From the NCBI RefSeq assembly GCF_024345995.1, contig NZ_JAGQCE010000013.1, forward strand, positions 1 to 64,000: 64,000 nt of DNA, read 5' to 3'. Source of the DNA: Synechococcus sp. Cruz-7E5 (GTDB taxonomy: Bacteria; Cyanobacteriota; Cyanobacteriia; PCC-6307; Cyanobiaceae). Below, in pieces: positions 42,856 to 51,372 of the stretch. Made by a program: the position numbers and the translations under genes. Below the pieces are notes generated by a model, which saw only the letters and a program-made list of their open reading frames with translations, made no database searches and was not told the DNA's origin. Numbering within the stretch: the stretch's first letter is position 1; each line of letters opens with the position of its first letter.

Positions 42856-43502
42856 GGGCGGAGCTCCAGGGTGCGGGTGGCGAAGCGTTGGATCTGCTCG
42901 CTGTCGTGGCTGGTGAACACGCAGGCGCGCTGGCCCGCGGCGAGCCACTCGATCAGCAGAGCCTCAAGCGCGGCGGTGGTGGCCCCATCGAGGGAGGCCG
43001 TTGGTTCATCAAGCAGCAGCACGCTCGGATCGAACTGCAGGGCCCGCAGCAGCGCCAACAACTGCAGCTCGCCACCGGAGAGCCGCTCGGCGTCGTAGGC
43101 CAGGAAAGAGGGATCGCGCCCCAGGGCCTGCAACCAGCCCTTGATCCGCTCATAACGCCAGCCACCACGCCCCCGCAGCTCCTGGAACTCCCAGGGCGAG
43201 CGCAGGTTCGCCTCCACCGTTCCCCCATGGGCGGTGGGCCGCTGGGCGAGATACAGCACCATCGAGCGCCAGCGTGGCAGCCCCCAGGTGGCCGGCGGGC
43301 GACCCTGCAGGCTGATCGTGCCGGCCTGCAGGGGATCGAGCAGAGCCAGGGCTCGCAGCAACAAGGTCTTGCCCGCCCCCGAGGGTGCCACCAGCCCCAG
43401 GCGATCACCGGCGGCCAGCACCAGATTCAGCTGACTCCAGAGGAGTCGATCCCCCAACTGACGCTTGAGCCCCTCGGCGCGCAGGAGCAGGCTGGGACCC
43501 AT
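42852..43502 (-). CDS. fetA: ABC transporter ATP-binding protein, FetA-like
   Basis: A 216-residue ATPase. Walker A reads APSGAGKTLLLRAL, with Q-loop LYLAQRPTA, signature LSGGELQLLALLRAL and Walker B SVLLLDEPTASLD followed by H-loop TSHDSEQ. The first Walker A residues are APSG where GPSG is more usual, a tolerated change. ATG 43502 (MGPSLLLRAEG) is the start; the open frame further upstream is not homologous. Operon with fetB. Confidence 0.88.
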   Translation of the reverse strand: MGPSLLLRAEGLKRQLGDRLLWSQLNLVLAAGDRLGLVAPSGAGKTLLLRALALLDPLQAGTISLQGRPPATWGLPRWRSMVLYLAQRPTAHGGTVEANLRSPWEFQELRGRGGWRYERIKGWLQALGRDPSFLAYDAERLSGGELQLLALLRALQFDPSVLLLDEPTASLDGATTAALEALLIEWLAAGQRACVFTSHDSEQIQRFATRTLELRP

Positions 43503-43610
43503 TCCCGGTGGTCGGCCCGGACCAGTTCTCCCTCCCTCTCGTCGCAGTGGGCCAACCACTCAATCAGAACGGGGAGCCGCTTGCGATAGGTGTCACAGCG
43601 TGCTGCCCCA

Positions 43611-43967
43611 TCAGGTGTTGATGGCGTCGAACTTGGCCGCCAGGACGGCATCGGCTCGTGTCAGGCCATCGGCTTTGTGGGTGTAGATGTCGATCTCCAC
43701 GTAGCCCCAGCCCACCCGGAAGTCGCCGTGGTGGCCCTGGTCTTCACAGATGGCGCCCGCCTGATTCAGCCAGGCCAATGCCGTACTGAAGTCGGGGAAG
43801 CTGATGCGCCTGTGGAGGTGGTGGCCTTCAAGCACCTCCCAATCGGGCAGCTCGGCCTGCAAGGAGGCCAGTTCCTCCGCCTCAAGGGTGGGGCCACCAT
43901 CTCGGCAAGGCACACAGATTTCGTCGCGTAGGGCCATTTGGTTGACATTCAACAAGGCTGCTTTCAT
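43611..43967 (-). CDS. Pterin-4a-carbinolamine dehydratase-like protein
   Basis: A 118-residue protein. The C-terminal half has the PCD/DCoH signature: ICEDQGHHGDFRVGWGYVEIDIYTHKADGLTRAD, shown here in parts as DQGHHGD, GWGYVEIDI and HKADGLT, with the paired His of the active site. PCD dehydrates 4a-hydroxytetrahydropterin; in cyanobacteria without phenylalanine hydroxylase a role in pterin recycling or molybdopterin is debated. ATG 43967. The 108 bp before fetA contain an open frame (RLPVLIEWLAHCDEREGEL) that looks coding but has no start. Confidence 0.85.
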   Translation of the reverse strand: MKAALLNVNQMALRDEICVPCRDGGPTLEAEELASLQAELPDWEVLEGHHLHRRISFPDFSTALAWLNQAGAICEDQGHHGDFRVGWGYVEIDIYTHKADGLTRADAVLAAKFDAINT

Positions 43968-44216
43968 CGTGCCTCACGACTGGCGCAGTGGCACAGGGGA
44001 TAACCCCACCCACTTGAAGAGATCCCAGGCGTCGAGCCCGACGAGTCAGCACCTGTAGCCTGCTGTAGATAAAAATAGCTTTCGCGAATTCTATGCCCTA
44101 TTCTCTAATTGCATGCGTGTGGATATCCGGCCACTAAATCTTGTAAAGCAACGCAACTGCTGGCCGGGGGCGCAGCAACGCTTGAGGGATGAACGGTCGT
44201 CATTGGGGAGAAGACC

Positions 44217-44903
44217 ATGCTCGACTTCAATTGCGGCTCCATCTGCAGACTTGGATCCACAACGCTGCGGCTGGCGGGTGCAGGGCTTGCCCTCGCCGTG
44301 CTCTCCGGAGCGATGCCGGTGGCTCGGACTCAGACATCAGAACCCTCTGTGCTGCAAGCGCAGGTTGTTGCACCACACTGGAGTGCCCGGATGGGTCCCA
44401 GTGATCAGCGTTTCATCGAGATGATGGTTTCGCATCACGATGGAGCCATCGCGATGGCCGATCTGGCTCTGACCCGCGCCCGCCGACCGGAAATCAAGGA
44501 GATGGCCCGCAGCATCAAGGCCAGCCAGACTCGCGAAAATGAACAGATGCGGCGCTGGTACCGGCAGTGGTTCAACGCCGATCTCCCCAAGTGGGAACCA
44601 GGGATTGGCTGGGGCTGGCACCATGGCGGGATGATGGGAGGAATTGGAATTCCAGGTAGTGCTGATCGAGGGAGAGGGCCTTGGATGGGTACCAACCTCG
44701 AGGCTCTCAGGCAGGCGTCCGACTTCGATCGGGTGATCATCGAGCAGATGATTCCCCATCACCAGATGGGCGTGATGATGGCGACCATGGAGCTCAACAG
44801 CAGCCAGCGCCCTGAAATGCGCAAGCTCGCTGAAGACATGGTGCGCGTGCAAAGTGACGAGATCAATACGATGCAGCGCTGGTACCGCAACTGGTATTCC
44901 TGA
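44217..44903 (+). CDS. DUF305 periplasmic protein (CopM-like)
   Basis: A 228-residue exported protein. A hydrophobic N-terminus (AGAGLALAVLSGAMPVA) precedes a duplicated DUF305 four-helix unit: FIEMMVSHHDGAIAMADLA (about 63) and IIEQMIPHHQMGVMMATMEL (about 181). The paired HH and Met residues resemble those of CopM, the copper-binding periplasmic protein of Synechocystis; a Met/His/Gly-rich linker (GWHHGGMMGGIG) joins the repeats. Function in copper or other metal binding is by family. The 160 bp upstream are AT-rich and likely hold a strong promoter. Confidence 0.82.
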   Translation: MLDFNCGSICRLGSTTLRLAGAGLALAVLSGAMPVARTQTSEPSVLQAQVVAPHWSARMGPSDQRFIEMMVSHHDGAIAMADLALTRARRPEIKEMARSIKASQTRENEQMRRWYRQWFNADLPKWEPGIGWGWHHGGMMGGIGIPGSADRGRGPWMGTNLEALRQASDFDRVIIEQMIPHHQMGVMMATMELNSSQRPEMRKLAEDMVRVQSDEINTMQRWYRNWYS

Positions 44904-44973
44904 AACGGCAGTCCTGCAACTTCAGGTCTGCATCTTCGGTTGACAATCAATTCCGTTCAGTGGACTGGATAAC

Positions 44974-45219
44974 ATGACTTCAACAAGAGGCTACGCATTT
45001 CGCTGCACACTCACCTATGGAGATATCTATGGGCAGATCCTTGTGTGGTTGCTGGTCACCTTCCTGAGCCTTGCAGCAGGCATGGCGCTGATGGGTGCCA
45101 CCCATCCCGTGGCAGGCATCGCCGTGATCGGGCTGATTTTCGTGCTGTCGTTACCGTTTCTGATGTTTGCCTTCGTGACCACCTTGTTGAGTCATATCGC
45201 TCTTGATGAGCAGTCTTAG
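44974..45219 (+). CDS. Small hypothetical membrane protein
   Basis: An 81-residue protein with two hydrophobic helices (ILVWLLVTFLSLAAGMALMG and VAGIAVIGLIFVLSLPFLMFAFVTTLL). ATG 44974. It lies 70 bp after the DUF305 gene and is convergent with the thioredoxin-like gene, overlapping at their stops by 4 bp. No known domain; it could be a DUF305-associated membrane partner, which is inference from position. Confidence 0.6.
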   Translation: MTSTRGYAFRCTLTYGDIYGQILVWLLVTFLSLAAGMALMGATHPVAGIAVIGLIFVLSLPFLMFAFVTTLLSHIALDEQS

Positions 45220-45557
45220 TTGTTGGCGGATTCACGCAACAGTTCCTGCAGGCGTGCCTGAAATCTGTCCTCAGGCAGGCCACCGGCGATTTCGCCGTGA
45301 ATGCTGAAATCCCCCTCAGGGCTTTCCACCAGCAGATAGGTGGGCAGCCCCAGATTCTGCTTGAGGGGATAGTGATGCAGCAATATCTTGCGGTATCGCC
45401 CATAGATCAGTGGATTCTTCATGTCGACATCCACAAAAGCCAATCCCAGGTCATCGGCTACTTTGGCATCAAAGGTGGCCATCCGCTGGCAGATTGAGCA
45501 GTCATGGGTGCTGTACTTCAGCAGAGTGAGCATGTTCTTTGCCATCATCATTCCCAT
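45216..45557 (-). CDS. Thioredoxin-like protein
   Basis: A 113-residue thioredoxin-fold protein: LTLLKYSTHDCSICQRMATFD has the redox motif C-S-I-C, LAFVDVDMKNP is the second strand and LPTYLLVESPEG has the cis-Pro. The N-terminus MGMMMAKNML allows several starts (ATG 45557 or inner Mets). It has no signal peptide, so is cytoplasmic. The C-terminal LPEDRFQARLQELL helix fits the family. Substrate unknown. Confidence 0.8.
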   Translation of the reverse strand: MGMMMAKNMLTLLKYSTHDCSICQRMATFDAKVADDLGLAFVDVDMKNPLIYGRYRKILLHHYPLKQNLGLPTYLLVESPEGDFSIHGEIAGGLPEDRFQARLQELLRESANN

Positions 45558-45681
45558 TTATCAGATCTCTAGCCTAACTGTGGGTCACGGGGTCGGCATT
45601 AGCAGGCCCGTTGAGCCACGGCACGGCACGGCTCGGCTCTGGGGGCACCTAAAGGCCAGCAGCCGATAGTGCCTCTGGTGA

Positions 45682-47370
45682 TCAACGAGCGGAAAGGTTG
45701 GCGCTGACCGGTGCTTGCACGCTCAAGGCTGACCCGAGTGGTGGCGGCTCGTTTCCCTCCCACATCCGCTGAAATTCGGCGCTGGTGGAGGAGGCTTCGT
45801 CTGGGCGTCCCTCGGAGCGGAGGGTCGTGGCCAGCCCGTGCAGGGACCAGCCGTTTGCGGGGAAGCGCTTCAGATCCTCACGGAAGATTCGCTCTGCTGC
45901 GGAATATTCACCCACCTTCAGAAGGAAGAAACCGAAGTCCTGTCTGACGGGAATCGACCATTCCGGTGGTTCTCCATAGACCATCCCGTCTTCCAGTGAT
46001 ACCGCATTCTCAAAGTGCGTCCTTGCCGCAGCGGAGTCCCCGGCCGCCGCAGCGAGATGGGCCGCCAGCACTTCAGAGGCGATGGAGAGCACGGTGCCGG
46101 ACGTATTGAACTCGAGCCGCTGAGCGGACAGCTCGGGGTCCGCAGCCAGGGCCTTGAGCTCCGCCAGGAGTCCGCGTGCTTCCACAAGGTTTCCCTGGGC
46201 GGTCAGGGCACGACCGCGGGCATAGGCCCATAGCCCGCGGGCATGTCCGAGATCCGCAGGTGGTGCCTCCTCCGCCAGGATCGACTCCCAGAGAGCGAAG
46301 CGCACCTTCATCTGCAGATGGCGGGTGAGGTGATGCTGCAGGAAGGTCATCCCCGGTGCGCCCAGCATGTCTGCAGGGGCGAGCGTGCGCATTGTCTCGG
46401 TGGCGGCCAGGGCCTCCTCGCGCCGGCCGATCATGCTGGCTGCGAAGGCCAGAAAGTCGTAATTGTGGGGGAAATAGCCGGCCAGATACACTCCGAAGCC
46501 AGGACGTTGAGCCCGAATGTAGGTTTCATCGGCATGGATTGCATGTTCATTGGCAGTGATGGCATCGCGATAGCGTCCAACCCTGACATAGATGTGACCA
46601 GGCATGTGCACGATGTGTCCTGCACCAGGCATCAAGCCGGCCAGGCGCTCGGCGGCCTGCAGTGCACGCTCGGGCTGCACTTCCTCGATCGCATGGATAT
46701 AGAAGTGATTGGCACCTGGATGGTTGGGTGCGATCCGGAGAACTGTCTCGAGTTGGCGCAGGATCTCTGCCGTGTTCTCACGGGCTGAGCCGTCCTTGTT
46801 CCAGTATTGCCAGGGACTCAGACCCATCAGTGCCTCCGCGTGGAGCGTGCGGAGATCCATGTCGTTCGGGTACTTCCGAACGAGCTTTTGCAATGCGTCT
46901 GCCCAGGCGGCGTCCAGCATGCTCCGCTCCTGCGGAGGATCAGCCGCGTAGCGCCGGGAGAGAGCCTCAATCAGATCCCGCTCCTTCGGAGAGGCTGTGG
47001 CCAGGTTGGCTTGTGCCTTCTTGAGAGCGGCCCACGCCTGCAGTCCTGCGTCGCGGTCCATCGCCAGGTTGATGTTGGGACCCCACGCCAGGGCTTCTCC
47101 CCAGTGGCAGAGTGCGCAGCCCGGATCGAGGCTGGAGGCGTGGCGGAAGGCCCGGATCGCTTCCGCGTGGTTGAACGCGTAGTAGAGACGCAGCCCCTGA
47201 TTGAAGTACGCCTGAGCCCGGCGATCCCGGATGGAAAGGGGGTAGTGGTGCGAGCCGAGGTTGTCGTAAAGGGGAGGTGCTTGAACCTGGGCAAGGCTGA
47301 TCGGCGCTTGCAGGGTGAGTCCCACCAGCAGGGGAAGGAGAGCCAGGCGTGAATGAGGAAGGATTGACAT
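45682..47370 (-). CDS. Exported tetratricopeptide repeat protein
   Basis: A 562-residue protein with a signal peptide (LALLPLLVGLTLQAPISLA) and TPR-like repeats through most of its length, e.g. RRAQAYFNQGLRLYYAFNHAEAIRAF, and the GCALCHWGEALAWGPNIN block. Related proteins have C-x-x-C-Y/H-W-GEA here; the present version reads C-A-L-C-H, formally a haem c-binding motif. HMPGHIYVRVGRY and MVYGEPPEWSIPVR are further conserved blocks. It is periplasmic by prediction. Function unknown; a scaffold or, if haem is bound, a redox role are options. Confidence 0.75.
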   Translation of the reverse strand: MSILPHSRLALLPLLVGLTLQAPISLAQVQAPPLYDNLGSHHYPLSIRDRRAQAYFNQGLRLYYAFNHAEAIRAFRHASSLDPGCALCHWGEALAWGPNINLAMDRDAGLQAWAALKKAQANLATASPKERDLIEALSRRYAADPPQERSMLDAAWADALQKLVRKYPNDMDLRTLHAEALMGLSPWQYWNKDGSARENTAEILRQLETVLRIAPNHPGANHFYIHAIEEVQPERALQAAERLAGLMPGAGHIVHMPGHIYVRVGRYRDAITANEHAIHADETYIRAQRPGFGVYLAGYFPHNYDFLAFAASMIGRREEALAATETMRTLAPADMLGAPGMTFLQHHLTRHLQMKVRFALWESILAEEAPPADLGHARGLWAYARGRALTAQGNLVEARGLLAELKALAADPELSAQRLEFNTSGTVLSIASEVLAAHLAAAAGDSAAARTHFENAVSLEDGMVYGEPPEWSIPVRQDFGFFLLKVGEYSAAERIFREDLKRFPANGWSLHGLATTLRSEGRPDEASSTSAEFQRMWEGNEPPPLGSALSVQAPVSANLSAR

Positions 47371-47862
47371 GGGTTCACTGGGAGAATTGAGTTTTCAGCT
47401 CCTCACGAAGATCGCCACCGATGCGCCTGCGCATCTTCACCGACTGACTATCTCTTGGGTCTATCGGTATCCAAGCCGGGGAATCCGCGCAGATCCTGGT
47501 CTGCCGCAAATTTCGACTGCACCGATATGAACTGGATCAGCTAAAACGATTGATGATGGAACAAAGGATTGAAGTTGTCATCGCGCTCAGCTCCTGGGCT
47601 TGAAAGAAAAACGTGTTGACCATCTCGCGAAGAAAGCCCGGGGAACCCCCGTGTGCTCTTCCTCGCTTCCGTATTCACCAATTCTTGGCTTGTCGAATCA
47701 ACGGATGAGTGGTACAGACAAGAATCTTCATTCTTCCGGGGTCCGATCTAGGCAGCATCGGCTGACGATTCACTCAACGAGTCCGGAGCTCTGCCAGCAA
47801 CAGCTCTGTTCAGGCTTGCGCAGCTACTCACTGCCTCCAGCGCAGGAACGCATCGAGGCCAT
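47371..47862. other. Intergenic region, no gene recognised
   Basis: About 490 bp between the TPR gene and the next minus-strand gene. It is less GC-rich than its surroundings. A short frame near 47500-47600 reads KFRLHRYELDQLKRLMMEQRIEVVIALSSWA in pieces but lacks a start and any family match. Nothing else supported. Confidence 0.4.
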
Positions 47863-48213
47863 TCATGGCCTCTTGGTTTCTGGGCGCAAGGGCACAAGGA
47901 TCCGATTGCCGTTCAGCTTGTTGGTGAACACGGCATTGCCCTGTACGAAGATCTGCCGCTCCCAGATCCCGCCGAGGGAGTCTCGCAAGCTGGAGAGGGG
48001 GAAGCCGGCTTTCACCAGGCGATAGGTCATGGCCTTGCCGTCCTGCCAGACAATGCGCACCGTCCCATCAGGGGAGTGGCTGTCACGGCAGGGGATCGTC
48101 TTGTCGTTGAAAGCGCAGGCCTTCCATGGTTCGGCATGGCCAGGCTGCATGGTTCCGCTGAGGAGACAGACGATCACCAACAGGCTCTGGAGGCGTGGAC
48201 GGTCAAGACGCAT
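47863..48213 (-). CDS. Secreted hypothetical protein
   Basis: A 116-residue protein from ATG 48213 (an upstream ATG at 48258 extends it by 15). The signal peptide LQSLLVIVCLLSGTMQPGHA ends before EPWKACAFNDKTIPCRD, where two cysteines may pair. The mature part, with GTVRIVWQDGKAMTYRLV and GGIWERQIFVQGNAVFTN, resembles a small lipocalin-like or beta-sandwich fold. This pattern recurs in cyanobacterial secreted hypotheticals. Function unknown. Confidence 0.6.
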   Translation of the reverse strand: MRLDRPRLQSLLVIVCLLSGTMQPGHAEPWKACAFNDKTIPCRDSHSPDGTVRIVWQDGKAMTYRLVKAGFPLSSLRDSLGGIWERQIFVQGNAVFTNKLNGNRILVPLRPETKRP

Positions 48214-48327
48214 CAACGAGGCAGCGTGCGGTGACCAGATCATGATCAGCCCCAGCAAGGATGCCCCACAACATCAGGAATCCAGGCCACACTCATCATT
48301 CACCTGCCACAGCCGGCAGCTGAGGCC

Positions 48328-50022
48328 ATGCCCGCCCCGATGACGACGATGACCTTCAGCACCGTCTTTCACGAGCTGGCCGCCATCCTGATGATTGCTG
48401 GCGTCATCGGAATCGTGGCGCTGAAACTGCGCCAGCCCCTGCTCATCGGCTACATCCTCACCGGCATCGTGGTCGGACCAGCGGGATTGGGCTGGGCCTC
48501 GGGCGGCAGCGAACTGAAGCTGTTATCCAGCATCGGCATCTCGGTGCTGCTGTTTGTGGTCGGCCTCAAGCTGGATGTGGGCTTGATCCGCTCGGTGGGA
48601 CCAGTGGCCCTGGCCACCGGGCTGGGCCAGATCGTGTTCACGGCTCTGTTCGGCTTTCTGTTGAGTCTGGCGCTGGGGTTTGCACCGGTGAAGGCGATCT
48701 ACATCGCTGTCTGCCTCACTTTCTCCAGCACGATCATCATCGTGAAGCTGCTCTCGGACAAGCGGGAGATCGACTCACTGCACGGGCGAATTGCAGTCGG
48801 CTTCCTGGTGGTGCAGGACATCGCCGTGATCCTGGCGATGATCCTGCTCACCTCCTTCACCAGCCAGGCGGATGGCGGAATCGTTGGCCAGGCGATCCGG
48901 CTGCTGCTGGTGGGCACTGCCTTTGTGCTCGGCACCGCAGTCACGATGCGCTGGGTGATGCCGCCGCTGCTGAGCCGCCTGGCCCAGAACCAGGAACTGC
49001 TGGTGCTGTTCGCCGTGGCCTGGGCGGTGGGTCTGGCGGCCCTGGCTGACGGCGTGAATTTCAGCAAGGAGGTGGGTGCCTTTCTGGGTGGGGTTTCGAT
49101 CGCCTCCACGGCCTACCGGGAGGCGATTGCCTCGCGCCTGACCGGGCTGCGCGATTTTCTGCTGCTCTTTTTCTTCATTGACCTGGGCTCCGGCCTCAAC
49201 CTCTCGGCCGCTGGCCTTCAGCTCGGACCGGCCCTGGTGCTGTCGGTGTTCGTGCTGGTGGGCAACCCATTGATCGTGGTGGCGATCATGGGCGCGATGG
49301 GCTACAGGCGCAGAACAGGATTTCTGGCCGGTCTGACCGTGGCCCAGATTTCGGAGTTCTCGCTGATCCTGGCGGCGCTGGGGCTGCGTCTCGGCCAGCT
49401 TGGCGAAGCGGAAGTGAGTCTGATCACCCTGGTGGGGGTGATCACCATCGCCATCTCCACCTACATGATCCTTGGCTCCGAACAGCTCTACGGCTGGCTG
49501 CAGGGGCCGCTGCGCCTGTTTCAGCGCGCCATGCCTTTCAGCGAGCTCGGCGACACCATCAGCGGTCCGGTCCAGGTGGATGTGATCCTGCTGGGCCTGG
49601 GCCGTTTCGGCAGCGCGATCTATCGCCAGCTGCAGCCCCACAACCTCTCGATTCTCGGCATCGACTTCGACCCTCAGGCCCTGCGGCTGGCAGAAGCACA
49701 TGGCCTGCCGGTGCAATACGGCGATTCCGAGGATCCGGAATTCACGGCCTCACTGCCGCTTTCCTCCGCCACGGTGGTGGTGAGCACCTTGCCCTCGCTG
49801 AAGGCCAACGCCGCCATCCGCCATGGGCTGGAAACGGCCGGTTTCCAGGGCCACTTCATCGCCACCGCCCATGACGAAGCGGAGGTGGCCAAGCTCGAAT
49901 TCATGGGAGCCCAGCGCACCTTGCTGCCCTTTCTCGACGCCGCCGAGCGGGCCGCGGAGCTGATCATGGCTGACCTGAATCAGCTGCGCTCCCAGCCTGC
50001 AGAGGCACACGGACAAGGCTGA
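48328..50022 (+). CDS. CPA2 cation:proton antiporter with TrkA-N domain (Kef/YbaL type)
   Basis: A 564-residue membrane protein. Residues 1-390 form the Na/H exchanger-like domain with motifs YILTGIVVGPAGLGW, FLVVQDIAVILAMILL and KEVGAFLGGVSIAST; the C-terminal part (about 410-520) is a Rossmann RCK/TrkA-N domain (VILLGLGRFGSAIYRQL, then D as the acidic end of strand 2). It exchanges K+ or Na+ for protons, gated by nucleotide. ATG 48328; MTTM at 48340 is an alternative. A heptamer repeat follows 3 bp after its stop. Confidence 0.88.
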   Translation: MPAPMTTMTFSTVFHELAAILMIAGVIGIVALKLRQPLLIGYILTGIVVGPAGLGWASGGSELKLLSSIGISVLLFVVGLKLDVGLIRSVGPVALATGLGQIVFTALFGFLLSLALGFAPVKAIYIAVCLTFSSTIIIVKLLSDKREIDSLHGRIAVGFLVVQDIAVILAMILLTSFTSQADGGIVGQAIRLLLVGTAFVLGTAVTMRWVMPPLLSRLAQNQELLVLFAVAWAVGLAALADGVNFSKEVGAFLGGVSIASTAYREAIASRLTGLRDFLLLFFFIDLGSGLNLSAAGLQLGPALVLSVFVLVGNPLIVVAIMGAMGYRRRTGFLAGLTVAQISEFSLILAALGLRLGQLGEAEVSLITLVGVITIAISTYMILGSEQLYGWLQGPLRLFQRAMPFSELGDTISGPVQVDVILLGLGRFGSAIYRQLQPHNLSILGIDFDPQALRLAEAHGLPVQYGDSEDPEFTASLPLSSATVVVSTLPSLKANAAIRHGLETAGFQGHFIATAHDEAEVAKLEFMGAQRTLLPFLDAAERAAELIMADLNQLRSQPAEAHGQG

Positions 50023-50025
50023 TTG

Positions 50026-50064
50026 TCAGAGTTCAGAGTTCAGAGTTCAGAGTTCAGAGTTCAG
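50026..50064. repeat. Heptanucleotide tandem repeat (TCAGAGT x5)
   Basis: Five perfect copies of TCAGAGT plus TCAG occupy 50026-50064, just beyond the antiporter stop codon. Short tandemly repeated repetitive (STRR) heptamers are a known feature of cyanobacterial genomes. A pair of CATCAGCTGT copies follows at once (50065-50091). Confidence 0.9.
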
Positions 50065-50227
50065 CCATCAGCTGTAAGACATCAGCTGTCTTCAGGCGAC
50101 CGCCGGAACCCTGAAGGGCAAGCCCACGAGGCTGCAGGTGCTTTGGGTGATGCTCTCGATCAACTGACCGGCAAGCAAAGCTGACCTTTCCGCCGAGTCC
50201 TTACTTACGCGCCACTCGCTGAGAGGG

Positions 50228-50761
50228 TCATGGTTGGGGGTGGGGCACGCGAAGGTGGTGCAGTCGCTTGATCAGGTCGGCAATGGAGTCGTCTTTGGCT
50301 GGATGGCTGCTGTTGCTCACCAGCTGACGGCCCACCACATGGGCACCCAGGTGGGCGAGCTGCAGCCGCAGGGCCGTCAGCACGGTGTGGCCGCCACCGC
50401 CGGAGTGCGTGGCGATCGCTACGGGACGACCATTGAACAGGGCTCTGAAGTCGTCGCCCTGCACCGACAGCCAGGCAATGGCACTGGTGAGCACCGGCGG
50501 TATCGAGCCGTTGTACTCCGGAGCACAGATCACCCAGCGGGGGTATGAACTGAGAAGTGCCTCCAGATCGGCCAGCCCAGGCGGTGTGCCGGCTGCCTGG
50601 GCGCGCGGCGTGAACAGAGGCAGCGCAACGGTGGTGAGGTCGAGCACCTCGGCGGAATGTCCCTGTTCCCTGGCAGCGGAGGCAAAGCGCTCAGCCAGTT
50701 TGAGGTTCTCTCCATTGCTGGCGGCGATCACCAGGAGATCGGGGGTCTGGGGCAGGGTCAT
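50228..50761 (-). CDS. NADPH-dependent FMN reductase-like flavoprotein
   Basis: A 177-residue flavodoxin-fold protein: LLVIAASNGENLKLAERFA is the phosphate loop, WVICAPEYNGSIPPVLTSAIAWL the FMN-binding signature, and VAIATHSGGGGHTVLTALR the last loop. The family reduces FMN or quinones with NAD(P)H, or chromate and azo dyes in some members. ATG 50761. The 130 bp downstream to 50100 contain no gene; the promoter region abuts the hli terminator. Confidence 0.85.
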   Translation of the reverse strand: MTLPQTPDLLVIAASNGENLKLAERFASAAREQGHSAEVLDLTTVALPLFTPRAQAAGTPPGLADLEALLSSYPRWVICAPEYNGSIPPVLTSAIAWLSVQGDDFRALFNGRPVAIATHSGGGGHTVLTALRLQLAHLGAHVVGRQLVSNSSHPAKDDSIADLIKRLHHLRVPHPQP

Positions 50762-50852
50762 GTCCTGGTATCGAGGTCCCTCATGAAAGCTGGATTTACC
50801 GCATCGCCACGCTCAGCGATGCCGACCGTGAGGCACTGTCGGCACAGACAGC

Positions 50853-50876
50853 AAAACCCCAGGCAGTGCCCGGGGA
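50853..50876 (-). terminator. Intrinsic terminator of the hli operon
   Basis: Read on the minus strand a hairpin CCCCGGGCA/TGCCTGGGG (50875-50857, one mismatch, tiny loop) is followed by TTTT at 50856-50853. It lies 30 bp after the stop of the last hli gene and fits a Rho-independent terminator. Confidence 0.6.
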
Positions 50877-50905
50877 TTCGAAGTGTTTGCCATTTGGCGT
50901 GAGCG

Positions 50906-51142
50906 TCAGAAGCAGAAAGGCAGAAACTGGGTGCGGCAGGCGGCGTAACCGTCGACCAGGGGGCCGAGGCCGATCTGATGGGCAATCCCGAAACCCGTGA
51001 GGCCTTCGACCACCACGCCGATCACGATGCCGACCATGGCGGCGCGGCCATTGAAGAGCTCGGCGCGCTTGAGCTGGTCCAGATGGATCTGCCGTTCGGT
51101 GGGCTGCTGGAAGCGTGTGCCGTCGGCTGGAGTGTTGGTCAT
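50906..51142 (-). CDS. High-light-inducible protein (Hli/Scp), long form
   Basis: A 78-residue single-helix Lhc-like protein. The chlorophyll-binding motif is RAELFNGRAAMVGIVIGVVVEG (ExxNxRxAMxG, with Glu and Asn/Arg ligands) near 27-48. The tail (LGPLVDGYAACRTQFLPFCF) carries two cysteines, unusual for Hli proteins. Hli proteins bind chlorophyll and carotenoid in the thylakoid membrane and dissipate excess energy under high light. ATG 51142. It is the last gene of a four-ORF minus-strand run. Confidence 0.92.
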   Translation of the reverse strand: MTNTPADGTRFQQPTERQIHLDQLKRAELFNGRAAMVGIVIGVVVEGLTGFGIAHQIGLGPLVDGYAACRTQFLPFCF

Positions 51143-51176
51143 GGGTTCCTGGGGTGAATGGAAAAGGACTGAAGCG

Positions 51177-51254
51177 TCAGTCCGCAAGATCTGGCTGCAG
51201 GAGGGCGCCGGCGAGCCAGGTGCTGAACAGGACGACGGTGAGGGTGGCAATCAT
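51177..51254 (-). CDS. 25-residue putative membrane peptide in hli array
   Basis: ATG 51254 overlaps the stop of the preceding ORF by 4 bp (ATGA), and 25 codons follow: MIATLTVVLFSTWLAGALLQ then PDLAD, stop 51179-51177. One hydrophobic helix fills most of it. It is too short for routine gene finders. The coupling and position between two hli genes argue it is translated. No homologue is named from memory; photosystem-type small subunits of similar size exist. Confidence 0.5.
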   Translation of the reverse strand: MIATLTVVLFSTWLAGALLQPDLAD

Positions 51255-51367
51255 CGTGATGACTGAGAGAGGTCGCTGGGACGGCTGAGCAGGTAAGTGA
51301 CCATGCCGGTCAGAACAACGACAAGGCCGATGACGGCGGCGGTGGCTGCGGTGTAGTCGGTGCTCAT
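51251..51367 (-). CDS. 38-residue putative membrane protein in hli array
   Basis: ATG 51367 lies 5 bp after the stop of the first hli gene and gives MSTDYTAATAAVIGLVVVLTG then MVTYLLSRPSDLSQSSR. One membrane helix (AATAAVIGLVVVLTGMVTYLL) with a short polar C-terminus, like small photosystem or cytochrome b6f subunits. Stop 51253-51251 overlaps the next ORF's ATG. Not assignable to a named subunit by eye. Confidence 0.55.
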   Translation of the reverse strand: MSTDYTAATAAVIGLVVVLTGMVTYLLSRPSDLSQSSR

Positions 51368-51372
51368 GGCGA

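Noticed and set aside
43427-43610. Coding-like minus-strand frame (RLPVLIEWLAHCDEREGEL) between the pterin dehydratase and fetA
   Set aside because: It lacks a start codon of its own and its 3' end runs out of frame into fetA. It may be a fragment, but evidence is too weak.
50100-50227. Minus-strand frame of about 40 codons (SAERSALLAGQLIESITQ) after the FMN reductase
   Set aside because: No start codon in frame and no homology recognised.
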